Shown in pieces: positions 1 through 8,376 of a DNA stretch of 64,000 bases (position 1 is the stretch's first letter; each line of letters begins with the position of its first letter). Source of the DNA: Vulcanimicrobium alpinum (GTDB taxonomy: Bacteria; Vulcanimicrobiota; Vulcanimicrobiia; Vulcanimicrobiales; Vulcanimicrobiaceae). The notes under the pieces are model-generated. The model made no database searches. It was not told where the DNA came from and worked only from the letters and a program-made list of their open reading frames with translations. The position numbers and the translations under genes were made by a program. The stretch spans positions 3,444,364 to 3,508,363 of the forward strand of contig NZ_AP025523.1 of NCBI RefSeq assembly GCF_027923555.1, written 5' to 3'.

Positions 1-1
1 C

Positions 2-805
2 GCGACGGTCCTGCTGGCGGCGGGGATCGATCCCGCGAAATCGCGGCTGTTCGTGCAAAGCGACGTGCGCGAGCACGGCGAGCTGACGTGGTATCTGTCG
101 TGCGTCGCAGCGATGGGACAGCTCGGCCGCATGACGCAGTACAAGGAAAAATCCGAAGCGCAGCGCGGCGAAGTGCGCGTCGGCCTGTTCGCCTATCCGC
201 TGCTGATGGCGGCCGACATCCTGCTGTATCGCACCACGCACGTCCCCGTCGGCGAAGACCAGAAGCAGCACATCGAGCTGACGCGCGATCTCGCGCAGCG
301 CTTCAACGCGGCTTACGGCGGGGTGTTCGTCCTGCCCGAACCGGCGATCCCGGCGGCCGGAGCGCGGATCATGGGCCTCGACGATCCGACCAAGAAGATG
401 TCGAAGAGCGTCGCCGGCTCGTATCACGCAATCCGCGTCCTCGATCCGCCCGAACAGATCCGCAAAGCGGTGATGTCCGCGCAGACCGACAGCGGCCGCG
501 AGATTCGCATCGACCCCGCGCGTCCCGGCGTGACGAACCTGCTCGCGATCTACATGGCGGCGTCGGGCACGAGTGCCGCCGAGGCCGAGGCGCACTTCGC
601 CGGCGCGCGCGGCTACGGCGACGTGAAAAAGGAACTCGTCGATCTGCTCGTCGAGACGCTGCGGCCGCTGCGCGAACGGTACGCCGAACTCGCGGCCGAT
701 CCGGCGACGGTGCACGAACTGCTGTGCGCCGGCGCCGACGCGGTGCGGCCGATCGCTCGCGCCACCGCCGATGCGGCGAAGCGCGCGATGGGCGTCGGAA
801 GCTAG
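2..805 (+). CDS. trpS: Tryptophanyl-tRNA synthetase, 3' part
   Basis: Charges tRNA-Trp with tryptophan in the cytoplasm. The reading frame is already open at base 2, so the N-terminal part with the HIGH motif lies outside the window. What remains is the second half of the class I catalytic domain and the C-terminal helical domain: YPLLMAADILLY and VGEDQKQHIELTRD, then the KMSKS loop (KKMSKS at about 400-417) that holds the adenylate. It ends at a TAG inside a strong hairpin. Family assignment is secure; only the start is unknown. Confidence 0.95.
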   Translation, partial: ATVLLAAGIDPAKSRLFVQSDVREHGELTWYLSCVAAMGQLGRMTQYKEKSEAQRGEVRVGLFAYPLLMAADILLYRTTHVPVGEDQKQHIELTRDLAQRFNAAYGGVFVLPEPAIPAAGARIMGLDDPTKKMSKSVAGSYHAIRVLDPPEQIRKAVMSAQTDSGREIRIDPARPGVTNLLAIYMAASGTSAAEAEAHFAGARGYGDVKKELVDLLVETLRPLRERYAELAADPATVHELLCAGADAVRPIARATADAAKRAMGVGS

Positions 806-832
806 CGGACGAAGGCCTTCCGACGCGGTTTT
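792..832 (+). terminator. Terminator of trpS
   Basis: A perfect 10-bp inverted repeat (792-801 and 817-826) is followed by GGTTTT. The trpS stop codon lies in the loop. The T-run is short, so efficiency is uncertain. Confidence 0.6.
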
Positions 833-863
833 CCGAGCGTACAGAGCGGGTCGCGTGCTGTTC

Positions 864-892
864 TTGCACGCCCGGGTGGCGCGTGATAGTAT
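864..892 (+). promoter_or_regulatory. Sigma-70-type promoter for the zinc-ribbon gene
   Basis: TTGCAC (864-869) and TAGTAT (887-892) are separated by exactly 17 bases. Transcription from here would give a leader of about 105 bases before the TTG start at 1006. Confidence 0.6.
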
Positions 893-1005
893 CCACGCAT
901 AAAATCGACCGGTCTCGATCCCCGCGCGGTCCCGTCATCCGTGGCATCACCACACTCAGGTACTCGGCGAGTCGAAACCAGGCCAACCCGTAGGAGTCCA
1001 CTCGC

Positions 1006-1353
1006 TTGTATACCGATGAACGGCTGACTTGCACCGATTGCGGTGCGGAGTTTGTTTTCAGCGCCGGCGAACAGCAATTCTTCGCGACGAAGGGTTTTCA
1101 GAACAAACCCAACCGCTGCCCGGACTGCCGCGCCGTGCGCAAGAGTGCGCGCGCGAACAGCGGCGGAATCTCCGGCGGATACGGCGGCGGCGGCGGGATG
1201 CGCGGCAGCGATCGCGCGTACGGCGGCGCGCGCGAGATGTACAGCGTGACCTGCAGCAGCTGCGGACAGCAGGCGGAAGTGCCGTTCCAGCCGCGCGGCG
1301 ACAAGCCGGTATACTGCCGCGACTGCTTCCAGTCGCAGCGCTCGTACCGTTGA
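1006..1353 (+). CDS. Small protein with two zinc ribbons
   Basis: A 115-residue protein with two separate four-cysteine modules. The first is CTDC near residue 9 with CPDC near residue 38. The second is CSSC with CRDC near the C-terminus. A Gly/Arg-rich linker joins them. Each quartet should bind one Zn2+. Such proteins occur in several phyla and are annotated only as zinc-ribbon proteins; nucleic-acid binding is plausible from the basic Gly/Arg linker but not shown. The TTG start is chosen because AGGAG lies about 9 bases upstream and the first ribbon begins immediately after it. Monocistronic; thiD converges on it 8 bases downstream. Confidence 0.8.
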   Translation: MYTDERLTCTDCGAEFVFSAGEQQFFATKGFQNKPNRCPDCRAVRKSARANSGGISGGYGGGGGMRGSDRAYGGAREMYSVTCSSCGQQAEVPFQPRGDKPVYCRDCFQSQRSYR

Positions 1354-1360
1354 ACTCGGC

Positions 1361-2125
1361 TTAGCGCGTCTCCGGCGCGACGCGCGTGCCCGCGAACAGC
1401 ACGCCGTGCGCAATCGCGTCGGCGACGCGCGTGTGCGCGTGCACGATCGCATCGTCGAGCGTCGCGCCGGATGCCAGCGATGCTGCGATCGTCGCCGCGA
1501 GCAAATCGCCGGTGCCGCGCAGCACGTTCGCGATGCGCGGCGTGCGAAACGTGCGCACGCCCGCGTCGTCGGAAACGACGTCGATCGCGTCGCCGGCGAG
1601 ATGTCCGCCTTTCACCAGCACCGCGCGCGCGCCGCGCGCGCGCAGCGCCGGCGCTGCATCGCGCATCGCGTCGAGATCGCGCACGCTGCGCTCCAGCAGC
1701 GCACCGGCTTCGTCGAGGTTCGGCGTCAGCAGCGTTGCGCACGGAAGGAGCACGTCGCGCAGCGCGGCCACCGTCGCGTCATCGGCGAGCGGATCGCCGC
1801 CCGTCGCGGCAAGCACCGGATCGACCACGACCGGCACCCCCGCAAACGCCGCGAGCCCCGCGGCGACCGCGCGCACCGCGTCCGTGGAGAGGAGCGCGCC
1901 GACGTGAAAAGCGCCGACGCCCGCCTCGCGCAGCGCGTCGAATTGCGCCGCGATCGTCGCCGCGTCAAGCGGCGTGCGGCGCAGGACGCTGCGCGCATCC
2001 TGCGCGCTCACGCCGGCGATGACGCAGACGGGGCGCACGCCTTCGCGCGCGAGCACCTGCATCGCGAAGGTGACGCCCGCGAACGCGAGCGGATGGGTCG
2101 TGCCGACGGCGGCGACGACCGGCAC
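1361..2125 (-). CDS. thiD: Hydroxymethylpyrimidine/phosphomethylpyrimidine kinase-like protein
   Basis: Ribokinase-fold kinase that phosphorylates HMP and HMP-P for thiamine synthesis. Visible motifs are VDPVLAATGGDPL in the middle, LLTPNLDEAGAL, VLVKGGH, and the C-terminal anion hole/catalytic segment RGTGD. The usual N-terminal substrate motif (AGSDSSGGAGIQAD) is replaced by AVGTTHPLAFAGVTFAMQ, so substrate use may differ. The GTG start at 2125 sits two bases after the thiE stop, indicating translational coupling; a much longer upstream frame overlaps thiE and is not real. 254 residues, usual length. Confidence 0.8.
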   Translation of the reverse strand: MPVVAAVGTTHPLAFAGVTFAMQVLAREGVRPVCVIAGVSAQDARSVLRRTPLDAATIAAQFDALREAGVGAFHVGALLSTDAVRAVAAGLAAFAGVPVVVDPVLAATGGDPLADDATVAALRDVLLPCATLLTPNLDEAGALLERSVRDLDAMRDAAPALRARGARAVLVKGGHLAGDAIDVVSDDAGVRTFRTPRIANVLRGTGDLLAATIAASLASGATLDDAIVHAHTRVADAIAHGVLFAGTRVAPETR

Positions 2126-2127
2126 GT

Positions 2128-2718
2128 TCAGCCCCAGCGTTCGACGAGCTCGCGCGCCGCGCGCTCCGGATCGTCGCAGACGAGCGCCGAGATCACCGCC
2201 GCCATCGGCACGGCGGTCTCGCGCACCCGTCCGATCGTCGCGGAATCGATCCCGCCGATCGCCGCGCAGGGCACCGGCGACGCCTCGACGACGGCGCGCA
2301 CGCCGTTGATCCCGATCGGCCGACCGGCGTCCGGCTTCGAACCCGTGGCGAAGACCGGCCCCACGCCGACGTAGTCGATCAGCGCCGGATCGACCGCTCG
2401 CGCTTCGGCCGGCGTCCCGCACGAGAGGCCGATGATCTTGCCCGGGAGCCCGCGCCGCAGTGCGGTGAGGTCGAGCCCTGCGGCGTCTTCTTGCCCGAGA
2501 TGCACGCCGTCGGCGAGCCGCGCCAAGCCGACGTCGTCGTTGAGGAGCGCGATCCCGCCCGCGGCGCGCACCCGGCCGACGAGCGCGATCAGCGTCGTGC
2601 TGTCGATCCCGTCCTTCGCCCGGATCTGGACGAGCCGGATCCCGCCGCGCAGCACCGCCTCGGTGAACGCGATCGGCTCGACCCGCGCGGGGTCGACGAT
2701 CGCGTAGATCCCCCGCAA
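2128..2718 (-). CDS. thiE: Thiamine-phosphate synthase
   Basis: Joins HMP-pyrophosphate and thiazole phosphate into thiamine phosphate. A TIM-barrel protein of 196 residues with IYAIVDP at the N-terminus, LVQIRAKDG, LLNDDVGLA, GVHLGQED, and the phosphate-binding DYVGVGPVFATGSK. The start is taken as the TTG at 2718, immediately before the conserved first strand; no ATG or GTG lies in a better place. It is directly upstream of thiD and forms a two-gene thiamine operon. No TPP riboswitch was recognised in front of it. Confidence 0.85.
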   Translation of the reverse strand: MRGIYAIVDPARVEPIAFTEAVLRGGIRLVQIRAKDGIDSTTLIALVGRVRAAGGIALLNDDVGLARLADGVHLGQEDAAGLDLTALRRGLPGKIIGLSCGTPAEARAVDPALIDYVGVGPVFATGSKPDAGRPIGINGVRAVVEASPVPCAAIGGIDSATIGRVRETAVPMAAVISALVCDDPERAARELVERWG

Positions 2719-2726
2719 ACGCGAAC

Positions 2727-2746
2727 GAGGAGCGTCGCCGCTCCCC
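2727..2746 (-). terminator. Hairpin between lipoprotein gene and thiE
   Basis: Arms 2727-2734 and 2739-2746 pair with one wobble around a 4-base loop. There is no T-run, so it may be an attenuator, an mRNA processing site or nothing. Confidence 0.25.
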
Positions 2747-2771
2747 GTTTCCGAGCCGTTCGGAATTGCGT

Positions 2772-3335
2772 TCAGTTCAGCGGGGCCGCCGGGTTGACGA
2801 CCGCGACGGTGATCGAACCGGTCGCACCGCTCCCGGTCGCGCTCACGACGACGCAGTAGGGATAGGTCGGTGTGACGGTCGCCGCCGGACTCACCGCGAG
2901 GATCGCCGCGGGGACCGGGATGATCGCCGGCGGGGTGAAGACGATGTTGGCCGAGTTGGTGGGATCGACCGTGATGTACTGCGAGAAATCGGTGACCAGC
3001 GGCCCGGTGGTCCCCTGGGACGTGACGGTTACGGCGTTGCACGCCTTGGTGACGCCGCTCGAGTTGGTCGGGTAGGTGCCGCTCGAGACGAGCGCAGCGC
3101 TCCATTTGAACGTGTTGTTCGAAAGGGTGCCGTTCGTCGAGCCGCGCACGGCGACCGCACTGAGGTCGATCGGCGAACCCGGGATCACGCGAGCGACGTT
3201 GGTGCTGCCGAGGGTCGTTACGATGACGCGGTCGGCATTGTTGCTGTTATTGAAGCTGAGGACGGACCCCCCGCCGCTGCACGCGCTCAACGCGACGGCG
3301 GCCATGACTGCAAGGGGCAGGGCGAAGCGACGCAT
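2772..3335 (-). CDS. Predicted lipoprotein, unknown function
   Basis: 187 residues. The N-terminus MRRFALPLAVMAAVALSAC is a lipoprotein signal with lipobox LSAC, so the mature protein should be lipidated at Cys19. The rest is Ser/Thr/Val-rich with beta-type repeats (VIVTTLGS, VTVTSQGTTG, ITVDPTNSA, VVVSATGSGATGSITV), resembling an Ig-like surface fold. GGGAG lies 8 bases before the ATG. No family recognised. It precedes thiE by 53 bases on the same strand, but a functional link is not implied. Confidence 0.7.
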   Translation of the reverse strand: MRRFALPLAVMAAVALSACSGGGSVLSFNNSNNADRVIVTTLGSTNVARVIPGSPIDLSAVAVRGSTNGTLSNNTFKWSAALVSSGTYPTNSSGVTKACNAVTVTSQGTTGPLVTDFSQYITVDPTNSANIVFTPPAIIPVPAAILAVSPAATVTPTYPYCVVVSATGSGATGSITVAVVNPAAPLN

Positions 3336-3448
3336 GGATACGACTCCCGTAAGCACGGAAAAACCCCAGAGGCCATTCTCGAAGTCGCCGCCGGGCGTGT
3401 CGGCCGTTCCGTGGCTTGGAAGTCGGTTCCTTCGTTCTGCCGCTTCGA

Positions 3449-4270
3449 CTAGCGCGGTGCGACGGCGACCGTGACGTCGAACGGCGCGTCCGCGCCGTCG
3501 GCGAGCGCCGGGGCGACCGTCAGCGACCACGTGCGCGAGAGCGGGTCGAGCCGGCCCGCGGTGAACGTCAGCGAGCCGGTGTACTGCGCGTTGGGCGCGA
3601 GCGGCACGCCCTCGTAGAGGTGCTTGTCGGTCACCGCCCAGTTCTTCAGCGCGAGAATCCGGTAGACGCCGCCCTTGTCGTCGCGCAGAACGCTCTTCCC
3701 GTACGGCAGGACGGTAATGAAGCGATCCCCGAGGTTCGCGAACGTCACCACCATCGCGATCCGGTCTTCGAAGAACTCCATCTTTTTGACGGTGACGCGC
3801 AGCCCCGAGGCGCCGGCGGTCGACGTCGAGGCGAATGCGCGGTAGGGTTTCCCGGGGTCCTTGATATGCAGACCGCCGGCGGCCGGGAGCACGCCGATCG
3901 GCACCGTGACGTCCGCCCGGCGCCGCGCGTCGCGCGCGTGGTCGACGAAGCCGACCTGCTCGCGCACGAAGTACACGCGCCCGCGCTCGTCGCCGCGCGC
4001 GCCGACGATGCGCGCTGCAGCGATCGTGAAGCCATCCGCGTCGAAGACGCTGCGATACGCGGCGGCGCTGCCGAAGTACGCGCGCTCGTCGTCGCTGAGC
4101 ATCGCGAAGGCGGCGTCGTATTGTCCCGTGCGAAGCGCGTCGACGTAGCGCTTGACGAACGCCGTCTGCGGTCCCGCCGGAACGGGGCCGTAGCTCGGCG
4201 CCGCCGGCGGCGCTGCGCCGAGCAGCGCGAGGGCGCACGACGCGAGCGCGGTGCGCGCGAACGAGTTCAC
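3449..4270 (-). CDS. Exported protein, unknown function
   Basis: 273 residues with an N-terminal signal-like segment (FARTALASCALALLGAAPPAA) and no later membrane span. The first half (FVKRYVDALRTGQYDAAFAMLSDDERAYFG) resembles small NTF2/DUF4878-like exported domains. The second half is beta-rich and reminiscent of DUF4352-type domains (VTVKKMEFFEDRIAMVVTFA), but I do not claim a family. The GTG start overlaps the parB stop by 4 bases, so it is translationally coupled to the par operon. Confidence 0.65.
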   Translation of the reverse strand: MNSFARTALASCALALLGAAPPAAPSYGPVPAGPQTAFVKRYVDALRTGQYDAAFAMLSDDERAYFGSAAAYRSVFDADGFTIAAARIVGARGDERGRVYFVREQVGFVDHARDARRRADVTVPIGVLPAAGGLHIKDPGKPYRAFASTSTAGASGLRVTVKKMEFFEDRIAMVVTFANLGDRFITVLPYGKSVLRDDKGGVYRILALKNWAVTDKHLYEGVPLAPNAQYTGSLTFTAGRLDPLSRTWSLTVAPALADGADAPFDVTVAVAPR

Positions 4271-5145
4271 GACGATTCTTCTCCCAGCAGCAAGTCGACG
4301 ATGCGCGTCAGATCGTTGGCATCGGCGTAACGCAGCTCGATCGCGCCGCCGCGTTCGTGCGCGACCAATTTCACCTGCGTTCCGTATTTGTAGCGCAGCC
4401 GCGCGACGAACGCCTCGTCGTCGTGCTGCACGCGCGCCGAGGTCACGCGCGCGGCGCGGGGGCGCGCGCGCCCGCTCTCCTGCACGAGCGCTTCGAGCGC
4501 GCGCACCGTGAGTTCTTCGTCGGCGGCGCGGCGCGCGATCGCTTCGCGCCGTTCGGGCGGAAGCGCGAGCAGCGCGCGCGCGTGACGCGCGGTCAGCCGC
4601 CCCTCGCGCACCAAGGCTTTGATCGCATCGGAGAGCCCGAGCAGACGCAGCGCGTTCGCGATCGCCGGACGGCTGCGGCCCATCCGCTCGGCGACCTGTT
4701 CCTGCGTGAAGCCGTAGGCCTCGATCAAATGTGCGAAGCCCATCGCCTCTTCGAGCGGATCGAGGTTTTCGCGCTGCAGGTTCTCGATGATCGCGACCTC
4801 GAGCGACTCGCGATCGTCGGCGGTGCGGACGATCGCGGGGATCGTCTCGAGCCCCGCGGCGCGCGCCGCGCGCAGGCGACGTTCGCCCGCGATCAGTTCG
4901 AAGCCGTCGGCGCGTTCGCGCACGATCACCGGAACGAGCACGCCGAATGAGGCGATCGACGCGCGCAGTTCGTCGAGCGCATGCGGTGCGAACGTTCGTC
5001 GCGGCTGCTGCGGATTGGGACGGATGCGCGCCAGCGGCAGCACTTGCAGATCGCGCTTCGGCGGTGCGGCGGTGACGTCGGCGGTGCCGCCCTCGCCGAG
5101 CAGTGCGCCCAGCCCGCGTCCGAGCCCGCGCTTCGGCGCGCTCAT
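4267..5145 (-). CDS. parB: Chromosome-partitioning protein ParB
   Basis: CTP-dependent DNA clamp that loads at parS and spreads. 292 residues. The N-terminal tail has SAPKRGLGRGLGALLG, the ParA-stimulating motif. Next comes the ParB/Srx CTPase domain with LIAGERRLRAARAAG (GERRxRA motif), then the HTH DNA-binding domain (TQEQVAERMGRSRPAIANALRLL), and a C-terminal dimer domain. Its start overlaps the parA stop by 4 bases. Candidate binding sites are the two palindromes at 7446 and 7518. Confidence 0.96.
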   Translation of the reverse strand: MSAPKRGLGRGLGALLGEGGTADVTAAPPKRDLQVLPLARIRPNPQQPRRTFAPHALDELRASIASFGVLVPVIVRERADGFELIAGERRLRAARAAGLETIPAIVRTADDRESLEVAIIENLQRENLDPLEEAMGFAHLIEAYGFTQEQVAERMGRSRPAIANALRLLGLSDAIKALVREGRLTARHARALLALPPERREAIARRAADEELTVRALEALVQESGRARPRAARVTSARVQHDDEAFVARLRYKYGTQVKLVAHERGGAIELRYADANDLTRIVDLLLGEESS

Positions 5146-5942
5146 TCGAGGTGCTCGCCGGCGGCAGCCGGAGCGCCGACGAGTTCGCGCGCGAGCGAGA
5201 GATACGCTTGCGCGCCGCGGCTCTTCACGTCGAACAAGATCGCGGGCTTCCCGTACGACGGCGCTTCGGAGAGGCGGATGTTGCGCGGGATCTGCGTGTG
5301 AAAGACGCGATCGGGAAAGAACTTGTGCACTTCCTCGAGCACTTCGGTCGCGAGCTTGGTGCGGCCGTCGAACATCGTGATGAGCACGCCGCCGATCGTC
5401 AAGTCGGGGTTGAGACCTTCTTTGATGCGGCGGACGATCGCGATGAGCTGGCTCAGCCCTTCGAGCGCGTAATACTCGGCCTGCACCGGGATGATCACTT
5501 CGTCGGCGGCGGTGAGCGCGTTGATCGTCAGCAGGCCGAGCGACGGCGGGCAGTCGATCAGCACCTCGTCGTAGCGGTCGCGCACCGCGGCGAGCGCGGT
5601 CTTCAGCCTGTTCTCGCGCTGCAAGGCGGAGACGAGTTCGACTTCCGCGCCGGCGAGGCTCAGCGTCGCCGGAACGACCGCGAGCTGCTCGATCTCGGTC
5701 GGCAGGGTCACGTCGGCGATCGCGGCGTGCTGCAGCAGCACGCTGTACATGTCGCGGTCGACGGTACGCTTGTCGACGCCGACTCCCGTCGTGGTATTCC
5801 CCTGAGGGTCGACGTCGACGACCAGAACTCGTCGGCCCAGGAGCGCGAGGGATGCGCCGAGATTAACCGCGGTCGTCGACTTGCCGACGCCGCCTTTCTG
5901 ATTGACGATCGCGATGACGCGTGCCGACGTACCGGAAACCAC
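5142..5942 (-). CDS. parA: Chromosome-partitioning ATPase ParA/Soj
   Basis: Deviant Walker ATPase that binds DNA nonspecifically and moves ParB-parS complexes. 266 residues. KGGVGKSTTAVNLGA (deviant Walker A with the signature lysine) near residue 16, VLVVDVDPQGN (A'), and VLIDCPPSLGLLT (Walker B). GTG start, nine bases after the upstream gene; couples to parB by ATGA overlap. Confidence 0.96.
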   Translation of the reverse strand: MVSGTSARVIAIVNQKGGVGKSTTAVNLGASLALLGRRVLVVDVDPQGNTTTGVGVDKRTVDRDMYSVLLQHAAIADVTLPTEIEQLAVVPATLSLAGAEVELVSALQRENRLKTALAAVRDRYDEVLIDCPPSLGLLTINALTAADEVIIPVQAEYYALEGLSQLIAIVRRIKEGLNPDLTIGGVLITMFDGRTKLATEVLEEVHKFFPDRVFHTQIPRNIRLSEAPSYGKPAILFDVKSRGAQAYLSLARELVGAPAAAGEHLE

Positions 5943-5951
5943 GAAGAGCGC

Positions 5952-7358
5952 CTATTCTGCCGGGGACACGGGGAAATGCTCGTCGATGTAGCGTTCCGCG
6001 CGCTCTGCGAGCAAGGCCGCGTCGTTCCGAGACGGATCGTCGGTGACCTCCTCGAAGAGGGCCCGGAGCACGTGGCCGACGCGGGCGTCGCCGCGAAAGC
6101 CGGGTTTGGCCAGCCCCCGCCGTTCGAACAGCGCGAGGATGTCGATCCCGCGGATCGCAAGGTCGCGGACGCCGAGCGCCGGACCTTCGGCCATCACCGC
6201 GGCGATCCGCGCCTCGAAACGCTCGTTCGAGTCGTCGCGCTTGGGCAATCCCGAGCCGTCGATGTCGGCGTGCCGGAGGGCGAAGAGCCGGTCGAGATGC
6301 TCGGGACCGATCCTGCGGATGAAGCGGCGCAGCGTCTTGTCCTGCAGCTCCGGATCGGCGGCGTACATGTGGTGGCGGACGAGGTGCGCGACCGTCTCTA
6401 CCGTTTCGTTCGGCAGGCGCAGGCGCGCCAGCATCGGCGCGACGAGGGCTGCGCCGACGTGCTCGTGTTGATAAAACGTGTTTCCGCGGCCTTCGGGGCG
6501 AGGCGCGGCCGTGCGCGGCTTCCCGATATCGTGGAGCAGGGCCGCGAGCCGCAACGTGACGTCGCCGGTGGGCGCCGCATCGAGCGTCGCGAGGTTGTGG
6601 CGGTAGACGTCGTAGGCGTGCCAGTCGTTCTGGTCGACGCCGAGCCCTTCGAGCAGCTCCGGCCAGAGATGAACCAGCACGCCGGTGCTGCGGAGGATCT
6701 CGATCCCGACCGACGGCGCGGCCGCGGTGAAGAGCTTCGCGAACTCATCGCCGATCCGTTCCGCCGAGACGGTCGCAAGCAACGGCGCCGCGCTCGCGAT
6801 CGCCGCGGACGTCCGGGCGGTCGGTTTGTACGCGAAGCGTGCCGCGAACTGCGCGGCGCGGAGCATGCGGAGCGGATCCTCGACGAAGGTCGCCTCATCG
6901 ACGATGTCGATCCGCGCCGCCCGGATATCGGCGACGCCACCGTAGGGATCGACGACGGCGTCGTCCGCGATCCGCCGCGCGATCATGTTCATTCGGAAGT
7001 CGCGCCGGCGCAGGTCGTCCTCGAGCGGGATCTCGGGCCCGGACTCGACCGCAAACGCGCGATGCCCGGTTCCGGTCGAGCGCTCGCGCCGCGGAAGCGC
7101 GATATCGGCCTCGCCGGCCGGATGCCGGAACTTGAGCACCGAGAACGACGCGCCGACGACGTCGACGCGGCCCGCCGATCGGAGTGCTTCGAGCAGCACG
7201 TCGAACGCGATACCGGTGACGACGTAGTCGAGGTCTTTCGGCGGTCGCGCCACCCCGTCGAGTCGGGATCGGAACTCGTCGCGCACCCGTCCGCCGACGG
7301 CATAGAGCGACGCGCCCGGCAAGAGCTGGACCAGAACGTCATCGAGGGAGTGTCGCAC
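5952..7358 (-). CDS. CCA tRNA nucleotidyltransferase / poly(A) polymerase family protein with HD domain
   Basis: 468 residues. The N-terminal class II nucleotidyltransferase domain has YAVGGRVRDE (GG motif), DLDYVV (metal-binding DxD), and RRDFRMNMIA. The tRNA-binding/neck region follows with EDPLRMLRAAQFAARF. A C-terminal HD phosphohydrolase domain shows LHDIGKP and QHEHVGA. This is the architecture of CCA-adding enzymes, which repair tRNA 3' ends; A-adding or poly(A) polymerase specificity cannot be excluded from sequence alone. GTG start. It lies between rsmG and parA, an unusual insertion in the conserved gene order. Confidence 0.88.
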   Translation of the reverse strand: MRHSLDDVLVQLLPGASLYAVGGRVRDEFRSRLDGVARPPKDLDYVVTGIAFDVLLEALRSAGRVDVVGASFSVLKFRHPAGEADIALPRRERSTGTGHRAFAVESGPEIPLEDDLRRRDFRMNMIARRIADDAVVDPYGGVADIRAARIDIVDEATFVEDPLRMLRAAQFAARFAYKPTARTSAAIASAAPLLATVSAERIGDEFAKLFTAAAPSVGIEILRSTGVLVHLWPELLEGLGVDQNDWHAYDVYRHNLATLDAAPTGDVTLRLAALLHDIGKPRTAAPRPEGRGNTFYQHEHVGAALVAPMLARLRLPNETVETVAHLVRHHMYAADPELQDKTLRRFIRRIGPEHLDRLFALRHADIDGSGLPKRDDSNERFEARIAAVMAEGPALGVRDLAIRGIDILALFERRGLAKPGFRGDARVGHVLRALFEEVTDDPSRNDAALLAERAERYIDEHFPVSPAE

Positions 7359-7445
7359 GCGCCCGCTATTGTACCGCGCCGCGCTACCCCGCAGCGCTGA
7401 GCCGCTCGCAGGTCACGATCCGCGGCAGCGCCCTGCCAAACAGAG

Positions 7446-7461
7446 CGTTTCCCGGGAAACG
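7446..7461. promoter_or_regulatory. parS-like ParB binding site 1
   Basis: A perfect 16-bp palindrome, CGTTTCCCGGGAAACG. It matches the parS consensus TGTTTCACGTGAAACA except for the outer pair and the central CACGTG changed to CCCGGG. It lies in the 322-bp gene-free stretch upstream of the par operon, where parS sites are common. Confidence 0.75.
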
Positions 7462-7517
7462 CCCTCACGACTCGGGCGGATCGTTGCCTTCCGACGAGCC
7501 CGGATTCACGATCGCGC

Positions 7518-7533
7518 CGTTTCCCGGGAAACT
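7518..7533. promoter_or_regulatory. parS-like ParB binding site 2
   Basis: CGTTTCCCGGGAAACT, the same 14-bp palindromic core as the site 72 bp away. Two copies in one intergenic region make chance unlikely. Otherwise 7359-7680 holds no gene that I can see. Confidence 0.75.
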
Positions 7534-7680
7534 CCCGGTCGCGCAGAGCTAGCCAAAGCGGAACCACCCCGGGTCACGCTGAGCCTGTGGCGCCACGATC
7601 GCGCCCGACGGGGTGTGGTCGCCCAGCCCGCAGCGCGCGATTGGGGGCGCCGCTTCGACGGCTCAACGTGACCCCGCGCC

Positions 7681-8376
7681 CTACGAGAGACAGAGCGGTC
7701 GTTTCGTCGGGATGCCGTCTCGGCGGGGGAAGCGTGGGCCCGTCGGCGTCCGCTTCTCCAAGATGAGGAGCCGGCGTTCGCCGTCGATCGCTCGCTCCCC
7801 GACCAATTCGGCGCCGAGCACCAGCGCGGCGTCGTGCACGGCGTTGCGCTCGCTTTCCGCCAGCGATCCCCGCTGCAGCAGCGCACGGCCGCCGAGCGCC
7901 AGAAACGGCACGGTCAACTCGGCAACCGCCGGCGACGAACCGACCGCGCGCGCCGTCGCAGTCGCAAACGCCTCGCGCAATCCCGGCTCCCGCCCGGCCT
8001 CCTCGGCACGCCGGGAGATGACCTCCCCGTCCAGCCCAAGCACGGCGAGCGCTTCCTCCAGGAACCCCGCCCGCTTCTTGATCGGCTCCAGCAATACGAC
8101 CCGCACCGCGCCCGCGATCGCGAGGGGGATCCCCGGCAGGCCGTTTCCGGACCCGACGTCGATCAGCGGGCTCCGGACGTCCCCGCGGAGGGTCAGCGCG
8201 TCCAGGATGTGGGCGGCGAACGCGGCACCGTCTTTCGCCCCGGTGAGGTTGATCCGCCGGTTCGCCGCAAGCACCAGCGCGGCGTAGATCGCAAGCCGCT
8301 CGGCGAGCCCCTCGCCGACGCCGGCCTCCACAAGCGCGGCGCGGGCGGCGGGATCCGGCAGGGGGACCGGTTTCAC
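7681..8376 (-). CDS. rsmG: 16S rRNA (guanine-N7) methyltransferase RsmG
   Basis: SAM-dependent methyltransferase of G527 in 16S rRNA. 231 residues with INLTG (residues 42-46), the SAM-binding LIDVGSGNGLPGIPLA, and VVLLEPIKKRAGFL. The GTG start overlaps the mnmG stop by 4 bases, the classical gidA-gidB coupling. The C-terminal tail beyond about residue 210 is an extension compared with the usual 200-215 residues. Confidence 0.95.
   Translation of the reverse strand: MKPVPLPDPAARAALVEAGVGEGLAERLAIYAALVLAANRRINLTGAKDGAAFAAHILDALTLRGDVRSPLIDVGSGNGLPGIPLAIAGAVRVVLLEPIKKRAGFLEEALAVLGLDGEVISRRAEEAGREPGLREAFATATARAVGSSPAVAELTVPFLALGGRALLQRGSLAESERNAVHDAALVLGAELVGERAIDGERRLLILEKRTPTGPRFPRRDGIPTKRPLCLS

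Noticed and set aside
2719..2771. TPP riboswitch before thiE
   Set aside because: Only 53 bases, no CTGAGA or ACCTGA elements.
5103..7400. A 765-codon open frame on the plus strand
   Set aside because: It is the antisense of parA and the CCA-transferase gene; Arg/Glu-rich composition without motifs, typical of GC-rich shadow frames.
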